Origin: Amycolatopsis sp. GM8 | GTDB lineage: Bacteria > Actinomycetota > Actinomycetes > Mycobacteriales > Pseudonocardiaceae | NCBI RefSeq assembly: GCF_021653975.1 | Contig: NZ_JAJKFK010000015.1 | Span: 1 to 64,000 of the forward strand | Reading direction: 5' to 3' | Length of the DNA stretch: 64,000 nt | Part shown: positions 36,820 through 45,815 of the stretch, in pieces | Layout: every line of letters begins with the position of its first letter | Position numbering within the stretch: position 1 is the stretch's first letter | Position numbers and translations under genes: made by a program | Notes under the pieces: model-generated | Told to the model about the DNA's origin: nothing | The model's database searches: none | Seen by the model: only the letters and a program-made list of their open reading frames with translations

Positions 36820-38211
36820 TCAGGCGGTGTGGCGGGAGGGCGATGTCGCGCGGCCGCTGGAGAACAGGACCCGCAGGCCCGTGAGCCGGTACCGGACGTC
36901 GAGGCCACCGCGCCGGGCCAGCGCGATCGCACACAGGACGGCGGCCAGCGCCGAAACCACGCCACCGATCAAGAACGGTGACCGGCCACCGAACGTCTCC
37001 GCCATCCACCCGACCATCGGCCCGCCGATCGGGTTGCCACCGATCAGCACCAGCACGTACAACCCCATCACCCGGCCGCGCATCTCCGCGCTCACCGCGG
37101 TCTGGACCAGCGAGTTCGCCGTGTTGAGGAACGTGATCGTCGCGAAGCCGAGCGGGATCAGTCCGAGCCCGAACGCCAGATAGGTCGGCATGAACCCGGT
37201 CGCGAACTCGACCGCGCCGAGCCCGAACGCCGCCATCAGCAGCAGCCGCACCCGTGGCCGCCCCTTGGCCCCGCGCCGCGCCGCCATCAGCGACCCGGTG
37301 AACGTGCCGACCGCGAGCAGCGTGGACAGCAGGCCGTACCCGTCGGCCTGGGTGCCGAAGACATTGCCGGCCACGATCGCCAGCGACGTGAAGAACGTGA
37401 TCCCGAACGTGCTGACGAAGAACACCAGCACCATCAACGCCACCAGGTCCGACCGCGCGCGCACGTATTCGAGCCCCTCGCGCAGCTGCCCCTTCGCCCG
37501 CACCACCGCCGGCCCCCGAAACAGCTTGTCGGGGTTCATCAGCAGCAGCCCGGTGATCACGCCGATGGTGCTGACCGAGTTGGCCAGGAACATCCAGCCG
37601 GTGCCGATCCAGGTGATCGCGAACCCGGCGATCGCGGGCCCGACGATCCGGGCCATGTTGAACACCGACGAGTTCAGCGCGACCGCGTTCGAGATCTGCT
37701 TGCGCCCCACCATCTCCGCGACGAACGACTGCCGCGCGGGCACGTCGAGGGCGCTGAAGATGCCGAGCACGAAGCAAAGCAGGTACACCTGCCACAGCGC
37801 GACCAGCCCGCTCACGTCGAGCAGCCCGAGCACCAGCGCCTGCACGCCGATCCCGGTCTGCACGAGGATGCACAGCTTGCGCTTGTCGACCCGGTCGGCG
37901 AGCACGCCGGCCCACAGCGAAAGCAGCACGGTCGGGGTGAACTGGAGCGCGACGGCGATGCCGAGCGCGATCGGGTTGTTGCCGGACAGCTGGAACACCA
38001 GCCAGTCCTGCGCGATGCGCTGCATCCAGGTGCCGATGTTGGAGATCACCTGGCCGGAGAAGAACAACCGGTAGTTCCGCACCCGCAGCGAGGCGAACAT
38101 GCTGGGCTTGCCCGGCTCGTTCGATGGCGCCTGGGCGGCCGGTGGGGCCTGACCCCGGGTAGCTGTCGTTGTCGGATATGACTTCGCGTGGCTACCCGTG
38201 TCTTGCCGCAC
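36820..38211 (-). CDS. MFS exporter (MFS_3/EntS type) in a MarR operon
   Basis: 463 residues from GTG 38211, 2 nt after the MarR stop; GGGGA upstream supports it. A Pro/Ala-rich leader of about 38 residues precedes the first of 12 helices (MFASLRVRNYRLFFSGQVIS). Motifs AGVLADRVDKRKLC and DVPARQSFVAEMVG are those of drug or siderophore exporters. Co-transcription with a MarR gene suggests induced efflux of a toxic compound. Confidence 0.87.
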   Translation of the reverse strand: MRQDTGSHAKSYPTTTATRGQAPPAAQAPSNEPGKPSMFASLRVRNYRLFFSGQVISNIGTWMQRIAQDWLVFQLSGNNPIALGIAVALQFTPTVLLSLWAGVLADRVDKRKLCILVQTGIGVQALVLGLLDVSGLVALWQVYLLCFVLGIFSALDVPARQSFVAEMVGRKQISNAVALNSSVFNMARIVGPAIAGFAITWIGTGWMFLANSVSTIGVITGLLLMNPDKLFRGPAVVRAKGQLREGLEYVRARSDLVALMVLVFFVSTFGITFFTSLAIVAGNVFGTQADGYGLLSTLLAVGTFTGSLMAARRGAKGRPRVRLLLMAAFGLGAVEFATGFMPTYLAFGLGLIPLGFATITFLNTANSLVQTAVSAEMRGRVMGLYVLVLIGGNPIGGPMVGWMAETFGGRSPFLIGGVVSALAAVLCAIALARRGGLDVRYRLTGLRVLFSSGRATSPSRHTA

Positions 38212-38213
38212 CG

Positions 38214-38645
38214 TTACTCGTTCCCCGCCATTCTGTCGATGATCTCGGCGGCGCGATCGAGCACTTCTCGCTCGTCGCCGCTCAGTTCCGCCAGCTTCCG
38301 GTCCAACCACGCCTCGCGCACGGAGATCGTCGCCTCGATGAACGACTTCCCCGCCGTGGTGAGCGCGACGATCGACTGGCGCCCGTCCGTGGGATGCGGC
38401 GTGCGCTCGACGTAACCCATCTCCTCGAGCGCCGCGATGACCCGCGTCATCGACGGTGGCTGCACGCCTTCCTTCGCCGCCAGCCTGCCGGGCGTGAGCG
38501 CCCCGCATTTGTACAAAGTGGACAGTGCGGCGATCTGCGTCAGCGAGACGTTCTCGTTGGCCCGCTGCGCCCGGAGCTTGCGGTTCAGCCGGACGACGGC
38601 AAGCCGCAACCGGCTGGCCAGCGTGGGCTCACGCATTTCGGACAC
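38214..38645 (-). CDS. MarR family regulator of the MFS exporter
   Basis: 143 residues from GTG 38645. Winged helix with SLTQIAALSTLYKCG, PPSMTRVIAALEEMGYVER and TDGRQSIV (wing). The leader is almost absent: TATGCT lies 8 nt before the GTG, inside AAGGTATGCTAACTAAG, a likely autoregulatory site. First gene of the two-gene operon with the exporter. Confidence 0.92.
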   Translation of the reverse strand: MSEMREPTLASRLRLAVVRLNRKLRAQRANENVSLTQIAALSTLYKCGALTPGRLAAKEGVQPPSMTRVIAALEEMGYVERTPHPTDGRQSIVALTTAGKSFIEATISVREAWLDRKLAELSGDEREVLDRAAEIIDRMAGNE

Positions 38646-38691
38646 TTAGTTAGCATACCTTACGATCGGCGGGAGTGGTCCGTGTGTCCCG

Positions 38692-40149
38692 TCACCGCAG
38701 CGCGTCCTGGATCGGGCCGACCGCGAAGTAGGCGACGAACGCGACCGCGATCACCCACATCAGCGGGTGCACGCGCCGCACCTTTCCGGTGACCGACTGG
38801 ATCACGACATAGCTGATGAAGCCGGCGCCGATGCCGTTGGCGATCGAGTAGGTGAACGGCATGACCACGATCGTCAGGAACGCCGGCAGCGCGATGGAGA
38901 AATCGGTGAAGTCGATGTCGCGGACCTGCGCGATCATCAGCGCGCCGACCACGACGAGCGCCGGGGCGGCCGCTTCGACCGGCACCGATTCGTACAGCGG
39001 GGTGAGGAACATCGCGGCGAGGAACAGCACTCCGGTGACGATGTTGGCGAGCCCGGTGCGCGCCCCCTCGGCGATGCCGGACGCGGACTCGACGAACACG
39101 GTGTTGGAGCTGGCCGAGCCGAACCCGCCGGCGGCCCCGGCGAGCCCCTCGATGAACAGCGCGCGCCCGACGCGGGGCAGCTGGCCGTCCGGGCCGAGCT
39201 GCCCGGCTTCCTTGGCCAGCCCCGTCATCGTGCCCATCGCGTCGAAGAAGTCGGCCAGCACCAGGGTGAACACGAACAGCACGACGGTGATGATCGGCAG
39301 CCGGGTCCAGGCGCCGAACGACACATCGCCGACGAGCGACAGGTCCGGCAGGCCGACGACCTGGTCCGGCAGCGCCGGGTAGCCGAGGTTCCAGCCCTTC
39401 GGGTTGGTGCCGTTGGACGGTCCCGCGTGCACGATGGACTCGACGATGATCGCCAGCACGGTCGTGCCGAGCACGCCGATCAGGATGCCGCCGCGGATCT
39501 TCTTCGCGACCAGGGTGCCGGTCAGCAGCAGGCCGACGACGAACACGAGCGTGGGCCACGACGCGATCGAACCGCTGATGCCGAGCCCGACCGGGACCGT
39601 GGTGTTCGCCGCGTCCGGCAGCCGGCGCACGAACCCGGCGTCGACCAGGCCGATGAAGCAGATGAACAGGCCGATCCCGACCGCGATCGCCGATTTCAGC
39701 GCGGCCGGCACGGCCCGGAACACGGCGGTGCGGAAGCCGGTGAGCACCAGCAGCACGATGATCAGGCCCTCGATCACGACCAGGCCCATCGCCTCGGGCC
39801 AGGTCACCTGGGGCGCGATGGTGACCGCGACCAGGCTGTTGATGCCGAGGCCGGTGGCGATCGCGAACGGGTACTGCGCGACGAGCCCCATCAGGATCGT
39901 CATCACGCCCGCGACCAGCGCGGTCACCGCCGCGACCTGCGGGACCGGCAGGATGCCGCCGAGCACGTCCTTGTGCGCGCCCGCGTCCGTCGGCGAGAAG
40001 CTGCCGATGATCAGCGGGTTCAGCACGACGATGTACGCCATCGTCACGAAGGTGACCAGGCCGCCGCGAATCTCGCGCCCCGTCGTCGACCCACGTTCAC
40101 TGATCTTGAAGAACCGGTCCAGCGTGGATCGCGTCTGCTGCAGAGTCAT
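38692..40149 (-). CDS. NCS2 family purine permease (AzgA type)
   Basis: 485 residues from ATG 40149, selected for GGGAAGG 6 nt upstream. Thirteen to fourteen helices with the AzgA-branch motifs GREIRGGLVTFVTMAYIVVLNP, ATGLGINSLVA and the substrate loop LFDAMGTMTGLAKEAG-like DFFDAMGTMTGL, and SASSNTVFVESASGIAEGARTGLA. Imports hypoxanthine, guanine or adenine with protons. Divergent from the DUF2530 gene across 15 nt. Confidence 0.92.
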   Translation of the reverse strand: MTLQQTRSTLDRFFKISERGSTTGREIRGGLVTFVTMAYIVVLNPLIIGSFSPTDAGAHKDVLGGILPVPQVAAVTALVAGVMTILMGLVAQYPFAIATGLGINSLVAVTIAPQVTWPEAMGLVVIEGLIIVLLVLTGFRTAVFRAVPAALKSAIAVGIGLFICFIGLVDAGFVRRLPDAANTTVPVGLGISGSIASWPTLVFVVGLLLTGTLVAKKIRGGILIGVLGTTVLAIIVESIVHAGPSNGTNPKGWNLGYPALPDQVVGLPDLSLVGDVSFGAWTRLPIITVVLFVFTLVLADFFDAMGTMTGLAKEAGQLGPDGQLPRVGRALFIEGLAGAAGGFGSASSNTVFVESASGIAEGARTGLANIVTGVLFLAAMFLTPLYESVPVEAAAPALVVVGALMIAQVRDIDFTDFSIALPAFLTIVVMPFTYSIANGIGAGFISYVVIQSVTGKVRRVHPLMWVIAVAFVAYFAVGPIQDALR

Positions 40150-40164
40150 CGGTAGCCTTCCCAT

Positions 40165-40452
40165 GTGACCGATCCGATCAACGGTGGCGATGGTAAAGGC
40201 TCACTGCGCCCGGTACCCGAGCTGCCTCCGCGGCTGACCGCGCTGCTCCCGATGGTGATCGTCGGCACACTGATCTGGCTGGCCGGTTTCATCGTGTTCG
40301 CGATCCACGATCTCGGCGGCGGCCGGACGCCGGGCATCTGGATGTGGACCTGCCTGGCCGGGGTCGGGATCAGCCTGATCGGGATCGGGATCATGACCTG
40401 GCAGCGAGCCGCCGCCCGCCGCGGTTCCCGATCGGCCCAGACCGGGCTCTGA
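40165..40452 (+). CDS. DUF2530 membrane protein
   Basis: 95 residues from GTG. Two helices (about 30-50 and 60-80) and a basic end (RAAARRGSRSAQ). Conserved beside NCS2 permease or MarR genes in many actinobacteria; function unknown. TAGCCT is 6 nt before the start, so the message is leaderless and its promoter lies inside the permease start region. Confidence 0.85.
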   Translation: MTDPINGGDGKGSLRPVPELPPRLTALLPMVIVGTLIWLAGFIVFAIHDLGGGRTPGIWMWTCLAGVGISLIGIGIMTWQRAAARRGSRSAQTGL

Positions 40453-40463
40453 GATCTGGCGGG

Positions 40464-40823
40464 CTAGACGTCGCCTCGTTCGATCAACTGGTTGAGCAGG
40501 TCCACGATCCGCTGCTGCCCGGCCGCACTCGCGTCGAGCTTGCCGCGCATCTCGGCAAAGCCGCGGTCGACCGCGGCGAAACGGTTGTCGACATGCGACC
40601 GCAGGTCGGTGAGGTCTTCACGCATCGCGTTGAAGCTGGAGGTGGTGGCCTGGCGGAAATCCCGGATCTCGGTACGGATCTCGGCGACGTCCCGGTCGGC
40701 TCCACCCGCGAGTACCCGTGCCGCGGCCGCATCCTGCTCCGTGTGGCGGATGCGGGTATTGAGGTCGGAGATCTGAGTCTCCAGTGCGGACACTCGGTTT
40801 TCCAAGTTGTCGGGTTGAGCCAT
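40464..40823 (-). CDS. Small coiled-coil protein
   Basis: 119 residues from ATG 40823. Heptad-rich through most of its length (ENRVSALETQISDLNTRI, FNAMREDLTDLRSHVDNRF), acidic and without membrane helices. TACACT lies 6 nt upstream (leaderless). Divergent from the TetR gene. No function recognised; such proteins resemble phage-tail-fibre-like or DUF-type coiled coils only in general form. Confidence 0.6.
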   Translation of the reverse strand: MAQPDNLENRVSALETQISDLNTRIRHTEQDAAAARVLAGGADRDVAEIRTEIRDFRQATTSSFNAMREDLTDLRSHVDNRFAAVDRGFAEMRGKLDASAAGQQRIVDLLNQLIERGDV

Positions 40824-40896
40824 GGGAGGAGTGTACCGGCAGCGCCCCGTCGTTACGGGGTACACGATCGGCTCCGATCGGTGCACACTCTTTGCC

Positions 40897-41466
40897 ATGG
40901 GGACGCGGGAAAACGCGGTTGGCCGCGACTGGTCGGGCCGCCGCGCCGACGCTCTTCGCAACCGCAAGCGGATTCTCGCCGTCGCCAATGCCATGTTCGC
41001 CGAATACGGGTTGCAGGCAACGATCACGCAGATCGCGGTCGCGGCCGGCGTGCCCGAATCCGCGATATACCGCGACTATCCGGCGAAGGACGATCTGCTG
41101 GTCGCCGTCTCGGAGGATCAGTTCCACAAGCTCGAGGACCGGGCGATCGACGCACTCGCCGAACCGGACGCGGGCGCGGCCCTGCGCAAGTACGTGCCGA
41201 ACCTGTTCGTCGTCCTCGCCGGCAACCGGCTGCTGGCGGATCTGCTCGCCGAGCCCGGCGGCGCGCAGACCGTGCGGCTGCTCGAACTGGTCAACCGGCT
41301 CGCGGACGAGGCCAAGGGCGATGACACGGTGCGCGCCGACTACACGCCGCTCGACATCCAGATCATGCTGTGCGGCGCCGTCCGCCAGCTGATGGCGCTG
41401 GACGTGCGCGGCGCGGAACGCTGGCGGCGCTACGGCGAACTGGTGGTCAACGCGCTCCGGCCCTGA
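40897..41466 (+). CDS. TetR family regulator
   Basis: 189 residues from ATG 40897. Helix-turn-helix ITQIAVAAGVPESAIYRDYPAKDDLL with the usual Tyr-rich end. CACACT is 7 nt before the ATG. A CGATCGG-CTC-CGATCGG direct repeat at 40866-40882 lies over the promoter and may be its operator. No obvious target besides itself and the divergent coiled-coil gene. Confidence 0.88.
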   Translation: MGTRENAVGRDWSGRRADALRNRKRILAVANAMFAEYGLQATITQIAVAAGVPESAIYRDYPAKDDLLVAVSEDQFHKLEDRAIDALAEPDAGAALRKYVPNLFVVLAGNRLLADLLAEPGGAQTVRLLELVNRLADEAKGDDTVRADYTPLDIQIMLCGAVRQLMALDVRGAERWRRYGELVVNALRP

Positions 41467-44187
41467 TCAGGCCAGCAGGGTCAACGGGTCCGGGTCTTCC
41501 AGCAGGGTCGCGATGAGGTGCCGGTCCGCCCAGCGGCCCGAGGCCCACGCGAACGCCCGGGCGAGCCCGGCCGGGCTGTCCTCGGCGTGATGTTCCCCGT
41601 GAAACTCGGCACTTTTCACCCACCACGGCGCGGCGCGCTTGACGCCGTCGATCTCGACGGTCAGCTCCTCGTGCACCACGACGCCGCCCTCGGGAAACGG
41701 GATGTCGAGCATCTCCGCCGCGAGCCGCACCGCCGTCAGCTCCGACCACTCCATGAACTCGCCCTCGGGCAGGCTCGCCGACACCAGCTCGCTCAACAAC
41801 GGCACGTCCAGGAGCTCGGCGAGATGCTCCGCGCCTGCGGGCACCGCGACCAGCCGCGCCGTCGGCCACACCGCGGCGAGCCACGGCCGGTCCAGCACGG
41901 CCGCCTGCTCGGCGTCGACCACCGATCCGTCGACCGCGCGCACCCGTTCCGGCGCGTCGACGCTCGACCAGTCCAGCTCCGCCGCGACGAGCGCCGCGTA
42001 CGCACGCGAGATCAGCCCGGGCGCCAAGGTCCGCGACGCGTCGCCGAGGCGGTCCAGCACATCGAGGGCGTCGTCGAGATCGGTCACCGCCAGCTCGGTC
42101 CGCACACCGGCGAGCACCAGCAGGTCCGGCTTCAGCCCGACGTCGGGCACCGGGTCGTACAGCCCGGCGAGCGTGTCCGCCTCCGGCAGCCGCCACTCCT
42201 CCGGCGCCCGCCCGGCCAAGAGCGCGTTCCGCGCGATCCACTCGCCCGCCGAGCCGGACAGCGCGTGCCACGTTTCCCGTTCTCCGGCAAGGAGTCGCAG
42301 CGCTTCCGGCCACGCGTCGTCGGCGACGAGGTCCAGATCGCGGATCCCGTCCTCGGTCACCACGAACCCGTCGAGCACGCCGAGGTTGGTCAGCGCTTCG
42401 GTCGACCAGTCCTGCGCGAAGTCGTTGTCCAGCACGGAAAGCGGGCCGTCCTCGCCGACGGCCTCCGGGTCGAAGATCGCCCGCAGCGGCGAGCCCGGCA
42501 ACATCAGCTCGTCCGCCCGCCGCCAGCCGTCCGCCGACGGCAGGGCGAGCGCGCCGAGCCCGTCGACGGGGGTGTCGGAAACCAGGCGCAGCACGGCGTC
42601 CGCCAGCGGGCGAACGTCCAAACCGGACCGCGCGTCGTCGAGGCTGCGGTCGATCGCGTCGCGCAACGCCGGCGATTCCAGCAGGTCCGCGGAATCCGCC
42701 CGCTTCGCGCCCAGCAGTTCCAGCAACGGATGCGCCGCGTCGGGATGCACCAGCCGCAGGCCGACCACGTCGGCGTCGTCGATCAGCTCCAGTACCTCGG
42801 CGGACGCGCCGAACAGGAACGTGCCGCGCGGGCCGGGCAGGATCCGGCCGTCCGCGAGCGGAACGGGCAGCGCGCCGAGGTCGTCGTCGGACACGGTATG
42901 CGCTTCCAGCAACGGGAGCAGCGCGTCGTACAGCGAGCGCCACCACGCCGGCGGGCGTTCCAGCCCAGTCAGGATCTCGACCAGCTCGACCACTTCGAGC
43001 GGGTCGGCGCCGACCGTCGCGAGCACCCGCGCGACCTCGAACCCGGACAGCGACACGAGCCGCGGCACGATGTCACCGAGCAGCTCGACCAGTTCCGGCG
43101 ACTCGACGGTCAGCACCCGCGCCCCGGACGCCGGCAGCTCCTTCTGGCCGGGCAGCCAGGTTTGCGAAGCCAGTTGGCGCTGAACGGCTTCGCGCAGCTC
43201 GCTGTCCACATCGGACATCGGGAAGCCCGGCTTGGGCACCATCAGCGGCCGGTGTTCGGGCGCGAGTTTCCGGACCAGGGCGGGATAGGCCTGCGCGAGC
43301 CCGGCCAGTTCGGTGCCGGGCAGCACGCGCCGCCGCGACGGTTCCATCGGCACCGACGCGATCAGCCGTGCCGGCAGCGAAAGCCGCTCGTCGGTGGGGG
43401 TCGGCGCGTGCAGGACGTCGCTCTCCAGCGGCACCGGGCCGCCGTCGACCGGCACCGCCCACAGCCCGTCGGTGGTCTCCTGCGTCAGCCAGCGGCGAAC
43501 CGTGTCGTCCGGCGCGGCGATCTCGACCATGCTGTCCACAGTGGACCGTTGCCAGGCCGCGCCGCCGATCTCGATCCGGTTCAGCCACGGCAGGGCCAGC
43601 AACAGGTCCTCGACCTCGGCCGAAACGCGGTCCAGCAGTTCCGCGCCATCGACGCCCTCGCGCAGCGGCAACCGCACCTCGGTGTCGAAGCCCTCGGGCA
43701 CGTCCTCGTCGGCCGCCCACGGCAACCGCAGCACCGGGACCTCGGACTGTGAAACGAGTTCCCGCGTCCGCGCTTCGGAGAACGCCACCCCGCCGGTCCG
43801 CGAGATCACCCGCGGTTCGGAGCTGACCGCGAGCACGGCGGCGAACCCGACACCGAACTGGCCGACCATGCCCTCCTTGCCCGACGCGCGCAGCGAGGAC
43901 AGCGACGCGACACCGCGGGCGTCCAGCGGCGCACCGGTGTTGGCGACCCGCAACTCACTGTCCACAATGGAGATACGCAGGGTGCCGGGAGCGCCCGTGA
44001 TCTTGGCCGCGTCCGCCGCGTTCTGCGCCAGCTCGACGAACAGCCGGTCGCGGTAGGCACCCACTCGCAGATCGCGCTCGGCGTTGGTGTCCTCGGTCAG
44101 GCGCGTGGGCGAGTCGGCCCACGCCCGCCGCACCGAGGCCCGCAGCGCCTCGGTGCCGAAGGGGTCACTGCTCGGCAGGCTGCTCAC
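41467..44187 (-). CDS. Hsp90-like/sacsin-type ATPase protein
   Basis: 906 residues. The N-terminal GHKL ATPase (about 40-160) has ELAQNAADAAKITG (N-box), DSELRVANTG and GKEGMVGQFGVGFAAVLAVS (G motifs). The rest is a long actinobacteria-specific region with no recognised domain. The ATPase site is intact. Proposed as a molecular chaperone by similarity; substrates unknown. It overlaps the DUF3027 gene by 23 nt on the same strand. Confidence 0.8.
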   Translation of the reverse strand: MSSLPSSDPFGTEALRASVRRAWADSPTRLTEDTNAERDLRVGAYRDRLFVELAQNAADAAKITGAPGTLRISIVDSELRVANTGAPLDARGVASLSSLRASGKEGMVGQFGVGFAAVLAVSSEPRVISRTGGVAFSEARTRELVSQSEVPVLRLPWAADEDVPEGFDTEVRLPLREGVDGAELLDRVSAEVEDLLLALPWLNRIEIGGAAWQRSTVDSMVEIAAPDDTVRRWLTQETTDGLWAVPVDGGPVPLESDVLHAPTPTDERLSLPARLIASVPMEPSRRRVLPGTELAGLAQAYPALVRKLAPEHRPLMVPKPGFPMSDVDSELREAVQRQLASQTWLPGQKELPASGARVLTVESPELVELLGDIVPRLVSLSGFEVARVLATVGADPLEVVELVEILTGLERPPAWWRSLYDALLPLLEAHTVSDDDLGALPVPLADGRILPGPRGTFLFGASAEVLELIDDADVVGLRLVHPDAAHPLLELLGAKRADSADLLESPALRDAIDRSLDDARSGLDVRPLADAVLRLVSDTPVDGLGALALPSADGWRRADELMLPGSPLRAIFDPEAVGEDGPLSVLDNDFAQDWSTEALTNLGVLDGFVVTEDGIRDLDLVADDAWPEALRLLAGERETWHALSGSAGEWIARNALLAGRAPEEWRLPEADTLAGLYDPVPDVGLKPDLLVLAGVRTELAVTDLDDALDVLDRLGDASRTLAPGLISRAYAALVAAELDWSSVDAPERVRAVDGSVVDAEQAAVLDRPWLAAVWPTARLVAVPAGAEHLAELLDVPLLSELVSASLPEGEFMEWSELTAVRLAAEMLDIPFPEGGVVVHEELTVEIDGVKRAAPWWVKSAEFHGEHHAEDSPAGLARAFAWASGRWADRHLIATLLEDPDPLTLLA

Positions 44188-44980
44188 TCAGGGCTTCCAT
44201 GTCGAGCAGGGAATCGTCGTAGACCAACTCGGCGACCGGCACCGAAGAGACCTGCTCGACCTCGACCTCCGAATGCGCGCCGCAGCCGTACTCGGTGTTC
44301 ACGACGTGCCCGTCCGCGGGCCCGAACTCGTTGCCGCACACGCCGAACGCGGCCCGCAGCGAGCCGGCGAGCGGCAGGTAGAACGCGCACGTCCCGCACG
44401 CGGCGGGCGCGCTGCGCGCCATGTCCGATCGCGGCCCGAACTCCCCCGCGCGCCAGCGCGACGCCGCTTCCAGCCGGCCTTCGCGGGACATCACGTGCGC
44501 CCGGCCGAGCCCGGCCTCGTGCGCGACCTCCTCGACCGCGGGGTCGTCGGACTGCAGATACCCCGGCACCACGCGCGGGTCGTCGGCGGTGGTCGGGAAG
44601 ATGTCGCCGACGCCGAGATCGCCGGGGCGGATCCGCCGTTCCCACGGCACCCAGTGCGGCGCGACGAGCGCGTCCGGGCCGGGGATCAGCGCGACCTCGT
44701 CGACGGTCACCGGCATGTCCGCGCCCGCCGTCGCGACGGTCACCGACCAGCGCCAGCCGTCGTACCCGGACAGGTTCGCCTCGAAGAGATGGCTCGCCGA
44801 CATCGCGTCTTCACGCACGACACCGGCATGCGGGCCGACCTGCTCCGCCCCGACGTCGGCCACCGCGGCGTCGCGCGCGAGCTGCACTGCGTCGCGCAGC
44901 GCCCGCTGGACGGAACCGTCGTCCAAGGTGAGCAGCAGGGTCATGTGTTCATTGTGCAGCGGCGTATTCACACGCGTCAT
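44165..44980 (-). CDS. DUF3027 protein
   Basis: About 271 residues; ATG 44980 or ATG 44944 may be the start, neither with a clear ribosome site. Contains a Cys-rich stretch (AACGTCAFYLPL, GVCGNEFGPADG, EYGCGAHSE) with four Cys and His that may bind zinc. Conserved in actinobacteria beside the Hsp90-like gene and cold-shock gene. Function unknown. Confidence 0.85.
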   Translation of the reverse strand: MTRVNTPLHNEHMTLLLTLDDGSVQRALRDAVQLARDAAVADVGAEQVGPHAGVVREDAMSASHLFEANLSGYDGWRWSVTVATAGADMPVTVDEVALIPGPDALVAPHWVPWERRIRPGDLGVGDIFPTTADDPRVVPGYLQSDDPAVEEVAHEAGLGRAHVMSREGRLEAASRWRAGEFGPRSDMARSAPAACGTCAFYLPLAGSLRAAFGVCGNEFGPADGHVVNTEYGCGAHSEVEVEQVSSVPVAELVYDDSLLDMEALSEQPAEQ

Positions 44981-44994
44981 GTCAGGGTAAGGCG

Positions 44995-45774
44995 GTGCGC
45001 ATCCTGGTCTCGATCTCCCTCGCGCTGATCGCCGCACTGGCGGCATGTGCCGCGAGCGCTCCGCAAGCGCCCGGCTCCGTTCCGCAACTGCGAACGGAGG
45101 TTCTCGCCACGCTGCCGCACGACGCGTCCGCCTTCACTGAAGGGCTCGAACTGGACAACGGCCTCCTCTACGAAAGCACCGGGCTCGTCGGCCGGTCCGA
45201 CGTGCGGGCCGGTCCGCCTGGCGGCGCGCTGACCATGCAGTCACCGGTGCTGCAGGCGCCGCTGTTCGGCGAGGGCATCACCGTCGTCGGCTCCACGCTG
45301 TGGCAGCTGACCTGGCAGAACGGCATCGCGATCCGGCGCGACGCGCGCACGCTCGCCGGCCTGGGGCAGGCGACCTACCAGGGCGAAGGCTGGGGGCTGT
45401 GTCACCAGCAGGACCGGCTCGTCATGAGCAACGGCTCCGACCAGCTGACCTTCCGCGACCCGGTGAGCTTCGCGCCGCTCGGCACCGTCACCGTGCACGC
45501 CGGCAGCCAGACGTTCGACCAGCTCAACGAGCTGGAATGCGTCGGCGGCACCGTCTACGCCAACGTGTGGCGGACCGACACGATCCTGCGGATCGACGCC
45601 GCGACCGGCCAGGTCACCGCCCGGATCGACGCATCGGGCCTGCTCACGGACGCCCAGCGACAGCAGGCCGACGTGCTCAACGGCATCGCGGCGATCCCCG
45701 GCACGGACGAGTTCCTGCTCACGGGCAAGCTCTGGCCCACGATGTTCCGGGTGAAATTCGAGCAACGCGGCTGA
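44995..45774 (+). CDS. Glutaminyl-peptide cyclotransferase (lipoprotein)
   Basis: 259 residues from GTG. Lipobox ALAACAAS near 14-21 marks a lipoprotein. Beta-propeller of the glutamine cyclotransferase family, with ASAFTEGLELDNGLLYESTGL and LNELECVGGTVYANVW as signature strands. It turns N-terminal Gln into pyroglutamate on exported proteins. CAGGGT is 6 nt before the start. Confidence 0.9.
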   Translation: MRILVSISLALIAALAACAASAPQAPGSVPQLRTEVLATLPHDASAFTEGLELDNGLLYESTGLVGRSDVRAGPPGGALTMQSPVLQAPLFGEGITVVGSTLWQLTWQNGIAIRRDARTLAGLGQATYQGEGWGLCHQQDRLVMSNGSDQLTFRDPVSFAPLGTVTVHAGSQTFDQLNELECVGGTVYANVWRTDTILRIDAATGQVTARIDASGLLTDAQRQQADVLNGIAAIPGTDEFLLTGKLWPTMFRVKFEQRG

Positions 45775-45815
45775 TCGAGCAGCGCGGCGACCTGCGGATG
45801 AGGCAAGATTGACCT

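Noticed and set aside
38767-40155. 462-residue open frame opposite the purine permease
   Set aside because: Low-complexity Arg/Asp/His-rich shadow frame of a clear membrane protein gene, as is common at high G+C.
41518-43752. 744-residue open frame opposite the Hsp90-like gene
   Set aside because: Antisense shadow with Arg/Gln/Pro-rich composition and no recognisable domain.
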